A stretch of DNA of 64,000 nucleotides from Rhodamnia argentea (GCF_020921035.1 NC_063152.1:31061903-31125902), one strand, 5' to 3'. Positions 10,825 through 22,296 are shown, counted from the stretch's first letter. The notes: generated from the sequence alone by a model not told the origin. Program-made: numbers and translations.

Positions 10825-11465
10825 AGAAAGTATAATTTTTTTTTCTAAATTTATTGCTTTGGTATCAATTCATTTCTAAATCTTTTCACATATATACCAA
10901 TTCAGTCAATCCAACCAATTTTGGCTAGAAATTACCGACGTAGACACTAGCCATCTTACATGGCACTACTGGCACTGACGTAGACATTTTTAAATATTTT
11001 TATTTTTTTTATTTCCTCTTTTTTCTTTCTTTTGTTTTCTTCCCTTTAATGTTTATTGGTGGCCAGCAAGGCCAGCCTTGCCTAGGCTAGGGTCACCTCG
11101 CTGAGCTACATCTAGCCAAGGGCGAGTGCTGGCGATGTCCCCCTTGCCGGATATGGCAAGGCCGACCCTTGCTCAGGCCAAGTGGCCTCGCCGAGCGTAG
11201 GCTAGGGTGGGCCTCGGTGGGATTGGGCGAGATTAGGTGACAGGATGCTGACGGGCTCGTGGAAAAAACAGAAAATAATAAATTTAAAATATCTATAAAA
11301 AAAAAAATCCACGTTAACATCGGTCGTGCCATGTAGAATGACCGGCATCTACTTTAGCAATTTTTAGCTGAAATTGGCCAGATAAACCGGATTGGCACCA
11401 ATTTGAAAATATTTAGGACTAAATTAGTCAAATTGAAAAGTTTATAACTAATTTTTTCACTAAGA
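10825..11465. mobile_element. Foldback/MITE-like element, family A copy 2 (degenerate)
   Basis: The left part carries CCAATTCAGTCAATCCAACC and a GGCACTGACGTAGAC segment. The right part carries inverted counterparts around 11330-11460 (CATGTAGAATGACC, GGACTAAATTAGTCAAATTG). The GC-rich core 11070-11250 resembles that of copies 1 and 3. The ends are eroded, so the borders are approximate. Confidence 0.6.
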
Positions 11466-11975
11466 AAAGGAAGTAAAGAGAGTTAGCCTCGTAGCTTAAT
11501 GAGGCATTTTGATCTTACAGTATTTGGGATTGTTCATCAAGGCTTGATCGAAGAGCATCTGATTCATTTATGATGATTATTTGGTTTTAGGGTATATATA
11601 TATGGTGACTATATATTCTTCGACATACGAACTTTTTGCTCCATTAACTGACTAGACGTGGTTTTCTGAAAGCAAATCACCCATTGAAGACAGTATCATC
11701 TCACGAGAAGCAAAGATTGATGGTACCCATTTCTTATCAAATTACACCATCATGCATCATCAATGAGAAACGCAAAATCATTCCTTCTGAAACCAGCCCC
11801 CACCCACAAACCCGGCAAGAATAGTAACATGGAAACAAGAAGTTGCCACCACTTGAGACACACACACACACACACACAAACAGAAACTTTTCCTAAAAAG
11901 CACGACATGTTGCAAACCCACGAGATGAACCGACAACATAAAACACATAAAGCAGAGGTGTGTCTTCCTTGTAAT

Positions 11976-12470
11976 TTAGGGACATTGGAAGCCACGAGGA
12001 ACCCTCCTGCTGCAAACATTGAGGAGCAAGGTGAGAGAGAGTGGGATGTTAAGATTGATGCCCAGTATGTTGGCCCTAATGGCAGTGCAAAGACAAATCG
12101 CAGCTTCAAGGTCGACGAGGCCGTTGATGAGGGCGCAGCAAGGGGTCACCGGGGGTGTGCCCACGGTCAAATTGAGCAGGTTCCCGAGCACATCAGCACA
12201 TATCCCCAACTTCAGGGCATCTCTAGGGCATGCTCTCCTGAACGGGGTTGGGATTCCACCTGGGGTTCCCGGGGTTCCCGGGGTTCCACCTGGGGTTCCA
12301 CCTGGGGTTCCTGGGGTTCCCGGGGCTCCTGGGGTTCCTGGGGTTCCCGGGGTTGGGGTCGGCCTCGGCCTCGGGCTAGGGCAAGTCCCACAGGAGGAGA
12401 CTAGGGCAAAGAAGAGGAGGTTGAGGGTGAAGAAAAGGGCTAGAGAAGCAGTGCTTTTTGAACAAGCCAT
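11976..12470 (-). CDS. Hybrid proline-rich protein with Gly-Thr-Pro linker (8-cysteine motif)
   Basis: Single-exon minus-strand gene for 164 residues. Residues 1-26 are a hydrophobic signal peptide ([16 protein letters not shown]). Residues 31-76 form a Pro-rich linker dominated by GTP and GAP triplets. Residues 81-163 carry the eight-cysteine motif ([11 protein letters not shown], then CC, CLC, C, C). It belongs to the DC2.15-like HyPRP family, secreted cell-wall proteins. The eight-cysteine domain is closer to the 20.4-kb paralogue (shared [14 protein letters not shown] and [10 protein letters not shown]) than to the 6.4-kb gene. It faces the opposite way to the other two. The start follows a minus-strand TATA box about 110 bases upstream. 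The precise biological role cannot be read from sequence. Confidence 0.93.
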   Translation of the reverse strand: MACSKSTASLALFFTLNLLFFALVSSCGTCPSPRPRPTPTPGTPGTPGAPGTPGTPGGTPGGTPGTPGTPGGIPTPFRRACPRDALKLGICADVLGNLLNLTVGTPPVTPCCALINGLVDLEAAICLCTAIRANILGINLNIPLSLTLLLNVCSRRVPRGFQCP

Positions 12471-12578
12471 CTCTCTCTCTCTCCCCCTCTCTCAAGAAAA
12501 CGAATCAAACCCCAAGTGGTATGAGAGGAGTGTCTTGGGTGCTTGTGGGATGGCGAGTGTTGAGAGAGGTGATGGGGG

Positions 12579-12586
12579 TATTTATA
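12579..12586 (-). promoter_or_regulatory. TATA box of the second HyPRP gene
   Basis: On the minus strand this reads TATAAATA, about 110 bases before the ATG at 12470. Confidence 0.65.
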
Positions 12587-12589
12587 CTA

Positions 12590-13472
12590 GGGTTATGAGG
12601 AGGAAGCTTGGTGGGTTTGAGCTAGATGCTGAGAGAGAATAAGTGCATTGTGGCCATGGAACGAATTTTTTTTTCCTAAATTAGGATTAAGATGTACGGT
12701 ACAATATAGTCTACAAGTGTGACCTAGGGATTTTAGCTGGCCCCAGCAAGCGAAATCAAGGTGATGTTTTGGATGCTTGTGATCTGGGAAGCTGGCAACT
12801 CCCATCTAAAATTCTTGTTCTCTAGCATAAAAAAAAAAAATTTCTGGATCCATCTTTCGGTAGCTGATATAATTACCAATCTGCCGATGGATTTTTGCAA
12901 TTTTTAACCCGAGTGTTCGCCTTTGGGAAGTTCTTGCCGGCGGGTAGGAGGTAGATTGGGTAAATTTGATGCTTTGCTAGGTTGAAATTTATGTGGTTAA
13001 ATACAACCTAAGGCTTGTCTTAGCTCAGTCAAGTCACGGAGCTGCCTAGAGGGATTGGAAAATGGAGAGTACGGATCGTCATTTGCCGGTTTGGATAGAA
13101 CACTACGTGGAAGCAATATTTTTTATGTCCGCGGCTCATACGCATCGGTAGAGATGGGTGCGTTTGTTGCACGAAGCAAAATCTATGTTCATGCTCGCTA
13201 GATAGCTCCGAACCTGAAGCGTTGCTACCCTTACCACCATATGAAAATCCCTCAGTTGAAGAAATACTAGTATACTTATTTGGTCTTCATAACATTAATT
13301 TGCTATGTGAGATTTTGCGGGACCATAATGAATTATTTTAAAAGCTTAAGCTTTTATATGAAGGCATGATTTAACAATTTTATCACTTTTAGGAACTTTC
13401 CATTAACTAATCAAACCACATCAAAGTTAAATTTTCGGGTTCAATTTTAGTTTCTTTTTGTCACTTGAACAA
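12590..13472. other. Intergenic, no gene seen
   Basis: Upstream of the minus-strand HyPRP. The sequence is AT-rich with no motif or exon I can support beyond the TATA box. Confidence 0.5.
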
Positions 13473-14240
13473 GGGTAAATTTGTCCAAAAAATCCCAAAT
13501 CTATTGTACTGTTACCAATTCAGTTCTAAACTTTTTTGCATTTGTGCCAATTCAGTCATAACCTTTTTTTTTTGTCAATTCAGTCCTAAACCTTCTGCAT
13601 TTGTGCCAATTCAATCATAACCTTTTTTTTTTTTTTGTCAATTCAGTCCTAACCCTTTTGCATTTATTCCAACTCAATCCATCCGGTCAACTTTAGCTAG
13701 TTGGCACCGACGTAGATACTTTTAAATAATATGTTGATATTTTTTTCTCAAAAAATTTTATTTTTATTTTTATCTTTTTCTTTCCCTTTGTTTTCCTTTC
13801 TTCTTCCTCCAAATGGTCGCCGCCAGCGACCGGCCAAAGGCTTGACCTTGCCGGCCTCGGGTGAAGCTCTCCCCCACCAGCCACTAGCAAGGGCGAGCCC
13901 CGTCGACGCTAGGTGAGGTTCTACCTCACCATGGCTGGATGAGGTTGGGCCTTGCCATTGCGAGGCAAGCTTCGTTTGAGGCCAGCAAGGTCGACCTCAC
14001 TAGCCCCGGCTCGAGGTTGGTCTCCAACAAAGAAGAAAGGGAAAAAAAAGGAAAAGAGAGGGAGAAAAGAAAGGGAAAAAATAATTTGACAACATATGTA
14101 ATATTATAAAAAATTATCCATGTCATCGTCGGCAGGTCAAAATTGGTTGGATGGATCGAATTAGCACAATTGCAAAAATTTTATGATTGAATCGGTAAAA
14201 TTAAAAAGTTTATGATTGAATTCGTAAAAGTTTAATAATT
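13473..14240. mobile_element. Foldback/MITE-like element, family A copy 3
   Basis: The left end GGGTAAATTTGTCCAAAAAA is followed by three or four tandem units of CAATTCAGTCCTAAACC type, then a GC-rich core (13810-14020). Inverted counterparts run from 14130 to 14240 (GATGGATCGAATTAGCACAA, TTTATGATTGAATCGGTAAA). Confidence 0.65.
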
Positions 14241-14998
14241 GTGTTAGAAAAGAAAATATGCTAGAAGGACAACAAAGATATAATTATCAGGCACAAAATT
14301 TCATGGTTTCCCACTAAGTTGTTGGTAAAAGATAGCTATACTTTTTTTTCTTTTTCCGTTCTTTTGTCTCAATCATTAATAGTATAGATGGACTGAAGGT
14401 ACTGCTTTTCTCCCCTAAATTTATTCGAGATCAGTGGGAATCCGTTTCCTGGGGCCAAATCTTTGCCGACGAGATAACTGTCATTTCCATAGCTCCTTTT
14501 TACTTGACTCAATTACACTTCCACAACTTGCTGACAACTTCAAGAATAACTAATCTCTCTGGCTCAGACTGTTAAGACCTAAGCAATATGCTTTTATTCA
14601 GGGGTTAATTAGCACAACCGCGCTTTTCCTGTCTGTGCCGATGAAATTTCGTGCTGATCGGGCGGCGAAGGAGGAGGAAATGTAGATAGTTCTGGCAACA
14701 GTTTAAGTTGAAGAGACAGAAGCCAATTAGCAGAGTCATTATTATCATGAGGATTTGGTTTCGTTTTACTTAATAATTTGGCTGGTTGCGTAGGGCAAGT
14801 TGCCTGGAGTGGGAGGGTCACGAGCGTTGTTAAGAACATGCGATGGGATCCACACTTCTAACCCTTTTGCGTGAAAATGAGGAAACGATACAATTCCGGG
14901 ATAGATTCGTTTCGCGTCACCAGCTCGCCAGGCCTCTTTTTCTTTTATGCATTCACACACACACACACACACCGAAATGGCAAATGGATTAGAACGGT
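14241..14998. other. Intergenic, no gene seen
   Basis: AT-rich, with a short (CA)n run at about 14953-14972. No gene or element borders recognised. Confidence 0.5.
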
Positions 14999-15399
14999 TA
15001 ATGATGCAAATTGATCGCTAAATTCTGGCTCAATATGCAACGTGATATCTGAACTTTTGATTTGTTTTTTTAATGTGGCATCCGGACTTATATGGAAATG
15101 TTTAATGTTATCCATGATCCCGATCTTTAATAAGGACAACATTGAAAATTTTCATATAGTTCGGGCATCATATTTAATATGTACCAAAAGTTGAGGGATC
15201 ACATTAAATAAATCAAAAGTTCAAGGATCACATTTAACGTGTAATAAAAGTCGGGGATTACATTGAACAAATCAAAAGTTTAAGGATCACATTGCACGTT
15301 GGGCTAAAGTTCGGGGATCAATTTGAACAAATTAGAAATTCGGGAACCAAATTGCAAATTGCACATTGGGTCAAAATCTAAGTATCATTCGTGTCATTA
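14999..15399. mobile_element. Inverted-repeat element with internal tandem units
   Basis: The first 50 bases (from TAATGATGCAAATTGATC, through TGGCTCAATATGCAA) are mirrored by the last 50 (TTGCACATTGGGTCAAAATC to GTGTCATTA). Inside are tandem variants of AAAAGTTCAAGGATCACATT, repeated at roughly 40-80 base spacing. No clear target duplication. Confidence 0.55.
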
Positions 15400-15847
15400 T
15401 CTTGAATTAAAACTTGGGCCATTGTTTCATCTCCGTTATGGAAAGTATGATGTTTTGATATGATCATGGACTACGAGTTCAATCTCTCGTTAATCCATCT
15501 TCTTCTTTTTTCCAAATCGTGCGTGTTGTTTTCTTGTTTTGAAAGTTGTTTGAACTCGAGATACTCGCATGTGTCTTATTTCGTAGACGAGGAAGCTAAT
15601 GTTAAGTAGGTAAGCTCCAAGCTCATGAAATTCCACACCGACTTTGCAGACTACGCATGAGATAAGCTGAAGTAGGAACGAGCGGCGAAAACTTTGAATT
15701 GATTACGCTTGGTGGACCGAAGAAATCGAATAGCCACAGGCCGGCATTAAGGGATTAACTCCTAGCTCGTCTTTCAACAGAACGCACGACCTTCACGCAT
15801 ATTTCTGAGAGGGGTTTTACTAGTATAACGGTCTTTGGGTGAATCTG

Positions 15848-16010
15848 AGAATAATAGTATGTTGTGGGCCACAAATTCTTGAAGGATTGTATCCCACAAT
15901 AATATTTAATTGTTTGTCATTTAATTTTTTGTTGCCCAATATAGTCTGTTAATCTTAAATTGTATTAAGAGCACTCATATAATCATTTCTCTTTCTTATG
16001 AGAACATGGG
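15848..16010 (+). repeat. Dispersed repeat, copy 2
   Basis: Same-orientation relative of 8757-8915, sharing GGGCCACAAATTCTT, TTTTTTGTTGCCCA-like and ATAATCATTTCTCTT blocks. Confidence 0.65.
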
Positions 16011-18554
16011 AGAGAGACTCTCATCCCAACATACCGCGAGTTGGCTTCCAACATGTTGCGAACTAGCGAAAGAAATATGCTAAACCTTACGTGCGTACAT
16101 GTTGCATCCATACAATTTGGATAAGTTATTCCTGCGACATTGCCGTCTGCCCCCTTTACAAGACAATGGAAGAACTATGAAGCTGTCGTATCCATCACAT
16201 TCAAATATGTCGGCTCTTCCCTCGAGTGGGGTGTGGACCAAGTGCTTCGTTCGAACAGAGCAACTCCAGGAGTCGGTCCGAATTCCGCTTCTGTCCACTG
16301 AATGATGTGCAAGCTTCTGAAGGTCAAATGAGAATTCAAACGCAATAGAAAAGACACCGCGTGCGGCCGCTCCATAAAATCGCACGTAATAAGGCTCGAT
16401 TTATCTCGCGAAAAATAAGTGATTTGAAAAATATTTTCAAAAAATTCGATTGCTTATATTACTTACGAAAGTGAATATATGAGAAATAATTTCAACGTCT
16501 ATGCAAATATTTAGACACAAATTGTTATCGCTAATGAAAGTATATTTCATTAACTAATTATTTCAAGCAATACATACGATCATTTTTAAGAAAATATTTG
16601 CCAAATTATTCATTTTTTACAAAACGACCCCTCTCGCATTATTCGTTGCATGAAATGCAGGACGATAGTTTTGATTTTTGGGAAATTTTTCCATGCACGT
16701 ATGGAAATGACATAAATAGCAGTTTACGGTAACACCAGGTGAATCACTCTAGATGCACTGTTAGACATGGCGAGGCCACTACAGCATCATATCATGTCGG
16801 GCAGGATACATTTTAAGCTGAAAGTATGTGAATATTTTACTATTATTGATTTTGATGAAATACTCTATTTTCCCCTCCCAAACTTCAACAACTAATTTTT
16901 TTTTTTTTTTTTACATTTCTAGACATGTTCAACAAAGTTCATACTTGCCTTACCAAAAAAAAACAAAGTTCGGTGGAAAAAGAGTTCGTGAGAAAGTATT
17001 ATACTATTCTTCTCGTGTCATGTCATCTTTTAAGTTAGCATGTTCATCATGTTCACTATCAAGTAATTCGTCACCTTCTTGACAATGGTATTGATTCTAA
17101 GTGTGCGAATGTGGACGGGATGACGAATTTCCTCGAGCATGTCCACTTGACACGACCGGATGAGAGAACCCGTAGAAATGAGTTTATGGAGAAAGGAAAC
17201 CCAAGAATGGCTGGAAAAGAGCAAGCAATCAACCTTAAGACACTCAATGGCAACAAGTCAAAAGTTGAGTATGCAAACACTTATTCTGAAACTTCCATTA
17301 TATCTCAACACCGTTTACAACCTTTCCATAAAAGACCACGGCACAACTTCAAACACAAATACTTACATAAATTGAGATATCCGAGGCTCATAGTAGTAAC
17401 TAAATGTCAAATTCCAAACCCTAAAAGCATAAGCATAAGCATAAGCAAAACGCTCAAGTTATAAATCATGCGAAACACACCCTCACAAATACCGGGAGAG
17501 GAAGAAACCCTAAAACCCTCAATATGTCGATTGGCATGAATCTCCATCGAAAGTCATTCTACTCTGGGAAGAGCAAAATGCAGAAAGAACAATAATTGGA
17601 GGATGAAAAACGTGGATAGATAGAGCAGCTAAACCCGAATTAGAAATTAATAAAAAACGATCCCCATCTTCAATGCACTGCGGTGTGTTCGTGTCGTGTT
17701 GAGAGCTCACGGGGGGCAACCCAGCCTGGCGATTGGTCAATCTCGTGATCCACAGATGAATAAACGTATGCAAAAGAAATTCGAATGTCGACAAAGAATG
17801 TCGTGAAGTGTTCGCTTAATTGGCGCCGAATCTCCTGCCTGGCTCACTAGCCCGCCAAAGATCTGGCTTAGCCCGTGCTTCACATGCCTCTTCACTCTCT
17901 GACTCTTTGTTTTTTTCCCCCCCTTAATCTTTTAATAGACAAACATCAGAGAGTGAAACGGGAAAAATACTGCGTAGAGTCGCCCCGGGAGCCGCACATA
18001 CTCAATGGTTGTGACGGTGTCGGTCTCCATGGATTGAATGCATGTAGTAACTTCTCAATGAGATGTATCATTTAGAGATGTACGTAGTAACTTCTCGATG
18101 AGATGGATGCTTTAGAGAAGGAGAAGGAGGAAGGAGGGAAGCGCTTCGGCATTCATGTGGGTATAGAAGGTGCGCGCGAGGCGACACCCAAATTCAGGAC
18201 ATCTTTCGTTCTCTTGAAATCAAGGTCGAATACGACGTGTTGTTACACTACGGTCCCCCTTATAAGTACGGCATCTTAACTTGTTTCTCCAGGTCTTATG
18301 TATGAAACATAAAACTGACCGGTCGGGTCAAAGATTCGAGTGTCAACTTGAACATGAGTAGTCACTAATGTTTCCATTTTGAGTTAGATATGCCTTTTAA
18401 TGGTTGCACCAATCACGGTTCATTGTGTGCGTACATTAGGATTAATAATCTTTTTAGTGTATGGACTCACCCCACTACTTATATGCATATTTCAACAATT
18501 CTACTTTTATATATGCTCCCTCAAGCGGAGAGTGATAGACTATCTAATTTCAGC
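16011..18554. other. Intergenic, no gene recognised
   Basis: Several open frames of 60-117 codons occur but none shows a family motif, a matching splice structure or a convincing start. It includes a GCATAA run at about 17425-17450, a tandem pair at 18044-18121, and a long T-run near 16900. Confidence 0.5.
18044..18121 (+). repeat. Tandem pair, about 40-bp unit
   Basis: GTAGTAACTTCTC followed by ATGAGAT occurs twice in succession, at about 18045 and 18085. Confidence 0.75.
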
Positions 18555-19972
18555 TTAGGAAGCACGGACACTCTTCGAAGGCCTTCGTGTCGTGTCAGAC
18601 ACCAACACGCGTCTAACACGTGGTCAACATGTGTCACACATCCGACACGTGGTAATGCTTCGGACAAATCAATGACACGCTAGTCTAGCCGACATTCGAC
18701 ATGCACGGATTTAATTTTAAATATTTTCAATAAAGTAGTGGTCAAAATGTAAATGTATCAACAATATATATAGTTAAGTTATATACCTAGCCATCCCAAA
18801 ATTAAAGGGGTGCATGACAACCATTCTACTTCTGTGTTTCTATTCCAAATCTATCTCCGGAATAAGTTTGGAACAAAAACTCTTTTGGTAATGTAATTCT
18901 ATTTCTCTATTTCTGAAAAAAAAAAATGTTCCCAAAATAGATTTGGAATGGAAATAAAAAAAAAAAAATTTTAGCTTCTCGGAGAAACAGAAATTAGAAA
19001 TAATAACCCCTCACTTTTTCTCAAGTACCCACCGCTGCCGACCACCACCACCCGCCACCCCCTATCGTCGCTTCCGGCCTCACCGCCTACAGTCGTCACC
19101 CATCGTCGCCCGCCGCCGAACCCGTTGCTGCCGACCATAGCCCACTACCACCCTCCGTCGGCCGCCTCAACTATCGCCGACCGCCGCCGACCTCCACCGG
19201 TCGTCGCCAACCATCTCCTACCGCCGACCACCACCCGCCGTTGTCCCTCGCCTCACTGCTAGTTGCCGCCACCCGCCGCCGCCGCCACCCACAGCGGTGA
19301 CCAACACCGGCCACCGCCGCCAACCACCACCTATTGCCAACCTTCGCTGCCGCCAAACACCGTCCTCGGTCGCCCACCGCGGGCTGTCGCGAATCACCAT
19401 CCACTGTCACCCGCCACCAAACGTCGCCACCCACTACCCATCACCAACCATAGCCCACCGCCAACCTCTACTGCCCACTACCACCCTCCACTAGTCACCG
19501 CAACCATCGCCGGCCACTACCCACCTCCGTCGGCCGCCGCCACCCACTACCGCCGAAGTAAAAAAATAAATAATAATTTCTAAAAGTATAAATTTTCAAT
19601 TGTTGTCAAACAAACTTTTGTTTTAGGATCAGAAATTTTATGTTGTTATCAAACGTATTTTTTTGCTCAAAAACTCATCCGAAAACCGACATAGAAAAAT
19701 CCATTTTTAGCCATAAATCTATTTCGGGAACAGAATGGTTGTCATGCACCCCCTCATATACCCACCAGCCAAAAAAAAAAAACCTAATCATGAATCCCTA
19801 GAAGAAGAAGAAGAAAATTTCACTATTGATATTTAATTTATCATGTATACATAAAAATATACATTTAATAAACAACATATCGAAATTCTTTATTTTTTTA
19901 GAAGTGACGTGTTGACTTGTTGACTTGTTGTGTCATGTCGTGTGTTACGTGCTAGTATTGGTGCTACTTAGG
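18555..19972. mobile_element. MITE-like element, family C copy 1, split by a nested element
   Basis: The left end TTAGGAAGCACGGACAC is mirrored by GGTGCTACTTAGG at the right end. TTTCAGC flanks both ends (18548-18554 and 19973-19979), a probable 7-8-bp target duplication. The inner sequence matches the uninterrupted copy at 25.6-26.1 kb, which shows that 18806-19754 is an insertion. Confidence 0.75.
18806..19754. mobile_element. Nested foldback element, family D
   Basis: GGGGTGCATGACAACCATTC at the left end is the exact reverse complement of the right end, followed inward by mirrored TTCTATTCCAAATC-type sequence. The centre (19027-19560) is a CCG/CCA-rich low-complexity tract. It sits inside the family C element. 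No target duplication could be identified. Confidence 0.8.
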
Positions 19973-20334
19973 TTTCAGCAGGCTAAAGCTGGAGTTGAAG
20001 TTGGAGCTGGTACATTAAATAGTTCTCTGCAGCTCGATTGGTTTTTTGCCGTCCAAACACCGGAAAATCGGCAAATAATTTTTCAAAAACAGTTTTCCTC
20101 CAAACAAATGACCCTTAGTGTAATTTTTAATTTCTCTGATGTTGGAGAAGGATTTTTTTTTTTTTTTCGGGAGAAGGAAGGTTGATGAGTCATTAGTTTA
20201 TATCCGCTTCTCCAATAAGACCAATGGCACGTTGATCCACGATTGAAGAGAGTTATTCCTTGTGACATAAACCCCAATCTCTTAAGAGTTCATCGCTAGA
20301 TAGTTTTATTTTATTGATTCGAAGCAAAGTTTCC

Positions 20335-20344
20335 CTACAAATAC
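20335..20344 (+). promoter_or_regulatory. Possible TATA-like box of the third HyPRP gene
   Basis: CTACAAATAC lies 91 bases before the ATG at 20435, the same spacing range as the TATA boxes of the two paralogues. The match to TATA is imperfect. Confidence 0.35.
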
Positions 20345-20434
20345 TCACCACCATACCTCATTTACCTCCAACTTAACAACAACACGCACACTAATTACCC
20401 CCAAGTCACCAACTTCTCGCTTTCTTGCTGAGAG

Positions 20435-20848
20435 ATGGATGCCAAGAAACCTTCCTCATCAGCTGCTTTGTTCCTTTGCCTCATCAACCTCCTCTTAATT
20501 GCCCTAGCGAGCGGATGCGGTACTTGCGTTCAGCCGAAACCGATGCTGAACCCTAATCGTATCGCTAACCCGTTCTCTCCGAGAGGCTCTAGTTGCCCTA
20601 GAGATGCGCTGAAGCTGGGCGTGTGCGCCAAAGTGCTCGATGGGCCGGTCAACGCCGTCGTCGGAACACCGCCGGACATGCCTTGTTGCTCGGTCCTGGA
20701 GGGGCTTCTCGATCTTGAAGCAGCCGTCTGCCTTTGCACCGCCATTAAAGCCAACATCCTCGGGATCAACCTCAACATCCCCATTTCCCTCAGCTTGCTC
20801 ATCAACGCTTGTGGCAAGAACGCCCCATCTGGCTTCCAATGTGCCTAA
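20435..20848 (+). CDS. 8-cysteine-motif protein of the HyPRP / 14-kDa DC2.15-like family, short linker
   Basis: Single-exon gene for 137 residues. Residues 1-26 are a signal peptide (ALFLCLINLLLIALAS). A short linker of about 27 residues has only a handful of prolines. Residues 54-136 carry the complete eight-cysteine motif ([18 protein letters not shown]). It is the smallest of the three clustered genes and has essentially lost, or never gained, the repetitive linker. Family members are secreted cell-wall or membrane-associated proteins. The domain shares [10 protein letters not shown] with the 12-kb gene, so these two are the closest pair. Third-position GC is high, unlike the flanking AT-rich DNA. 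Confidence 0.93.
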   Translation: MDAKKPSSSAALFLCLINLLLIALASGCGTCVQPKPMLNPNRIANPFSPRGSSCPRDALKLGVCAKVLDGPVNAVVGTPPDMPCCSVLEGLLDLEAAVCLCTAIKANILGINLNIPISLSLLINACGKNAPSGFQCA

Positions 20849-21348
20849 CAAGAACCGATCAATGATCGTAACTTGCTCCATTATCGTTGTTGTTGTGTTC
20901 TCTTGCATTAGCCGAAGTTGTTGTCGGGTCATTTCACTTGACTCCTTTGTGATTCTTGGCTTTGTGGTTTTGACTTTCTAGGGTTCGAATAATGTGTTCT
21001 AGGTTGAGATCGGATTTCTGATTATGTCACAGTGAGTTGTTAGGGCATGAAAATTGTTCCTTATTTCTGATTTAGGCTAGGGAAAAAGGGGCAGGCTTGG
21101 ATGACATGCGAAATTATATGGCATATCTAAAAAATGAGCCTTTTTCATAGTTTGTGACAAAAGTTTTCAGATGCGTCCATGAAGGCACGTGCTTGAAGGA
21201 GCACGTGCCATCTCCTCAATCTCAACCATGTGACATCAAACCAAAAATATTTTGGATCCATTTAACGTGTCCATGCATAAAATATATCAAATGACGTTTA
21301 TCCTGTCGAGACAAGCTGCATATTAATGTGCAGCTTGTCCTATTTCGA
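20849..21348. other. 3' flank of the third HyPRP, no further gene
   Basis: T-rich downstream sequence suits a 3' untranslated region. GCAGCTTGTC at about 21330 mirrors GACAAGCTGC at about 21311, forming a short hairpin. Nothing else recognised. Confidence 0.5.
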
Positions 21349-22296
21349 GGGAAAATTATGAAAAGAAGTTGTAATTCTTTTATGATTATGCCAATTCAGT
21401 TTTAAATTTTTTTTGTCAATTGAACTTTCAACATTTTCATATTTTTCCAGTTGAGTTCATTCGGCTAATTTTTTGGCCGGAAATAGATGACATGGACGTC
21501 GGCTGTCCACCGACCATGCCCAGGGAAAAGTGTCAAAAAAGTCCTAAACATTTTGCATTAGTGTCAAGTCGGTCCTAAACATTTTTTTGGTGTCAATTCA
21601 GTCCTAAACCTTTTGCATTGATGCCAATTCGGTCTTAAACCTTTTATTGGTGCCAATTCGGTCCTAAACATTTTGTATTAGTGTCAATTCGGTCCTAAAC
21701 TATTTGTATTTTTGCAAATTGAGTAAATTTGGTCGATTTTGGCCGGAAATTACTTATGTGGATGTCGATTGTCCTACATGGCATGGATGGCGCCGACGTG
21801 GACATGTTTTAAATATTTTTTTGATATTTTAAATAATTTTTAAAAATATTTTAAAAACCAAAAATTGCTTAAAAAATTATTAAAAATACTATAATAATAT
21901 TTAAAAATATCCAAGTCAGCGCTAGCCATGCCATGTAGGACAATCGACATCCATGGTAGCAATTCGAGGCCAAAATCGGCCGGATTGACTCAATTTGCAT
22001 AAATACAAACAATTTAAGATTGAATTGGCACAAATGTAAAAGATTTAGGACTAAATTGGCACTAATAAAAGGTTTAGGACTGATTTGGCGCTAATACAAT
22101 AGGTTTAGGATTTTTTTGACACTTATCCCGCCGTGCCCACCGACCGTCCATGTCATCAATTTTAGGCTAAAATTGGCCAGATTGATTCAATTGACAAAAT
22201 ATGAAAATATTTATAACTAAATTAGAAAAAAAAAAGACTCATGACTAAATTGGTATAATTACAATACGGTTATGACATTTTTGGTAATTTTTCTCC
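21349..22296. mobile_element. Foldback/MITE-like element, family A copy 4 (outer)
   Basis: It starts GGGAAAATTATG and ends GGTAATTTTTCTCC, with mirrored TCAATTGAAC / TGACTCAATTTG-type arms. The flanks CCTATTTCGA (left) and CCTATTTTCA (right) look like a decayed 9-10-bp target duplication. It is interrupted by copy 5. Confidence 0.65.
21522..22130. mobile_element. Foldback/MITE-like element, family A copy 5, nested in copy 4
   Basis: The termini GGGAAAAGTGTCAAAAAAGT (left) and GGGATAAGTGTCAAAAAAAT (right, reverse complement) are nearly identical. They are followed inward by mirrored repeats of CCTAAACCTTTTGCATTGATGCC type. CCATGCCC(A) precedes it and CCGTGCCC(A) follows it, an 8-9-bp target duplication with one change. 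That size suits Mutator-like elements. Confidence 0.8.

Noticed and set aside
12019-12642. 207- and 213-codon plus-strand frames over the second HyPRP
   Set aside because: Collagen-like GVPGVPG is the antisense reading of the Gly-Thr-Pro linker; no independent support.
17111-17464. 117-codon plus-strand open frame
   Set aside because: No domain, no conserved-looking start context, ends in a simple GCATAA-type repeat.
19171-19583. Gly/Trp-rich and Pro/Thr-rich frames on both strands
   Set aside because: Low-complexity CCG filler of the family D element.
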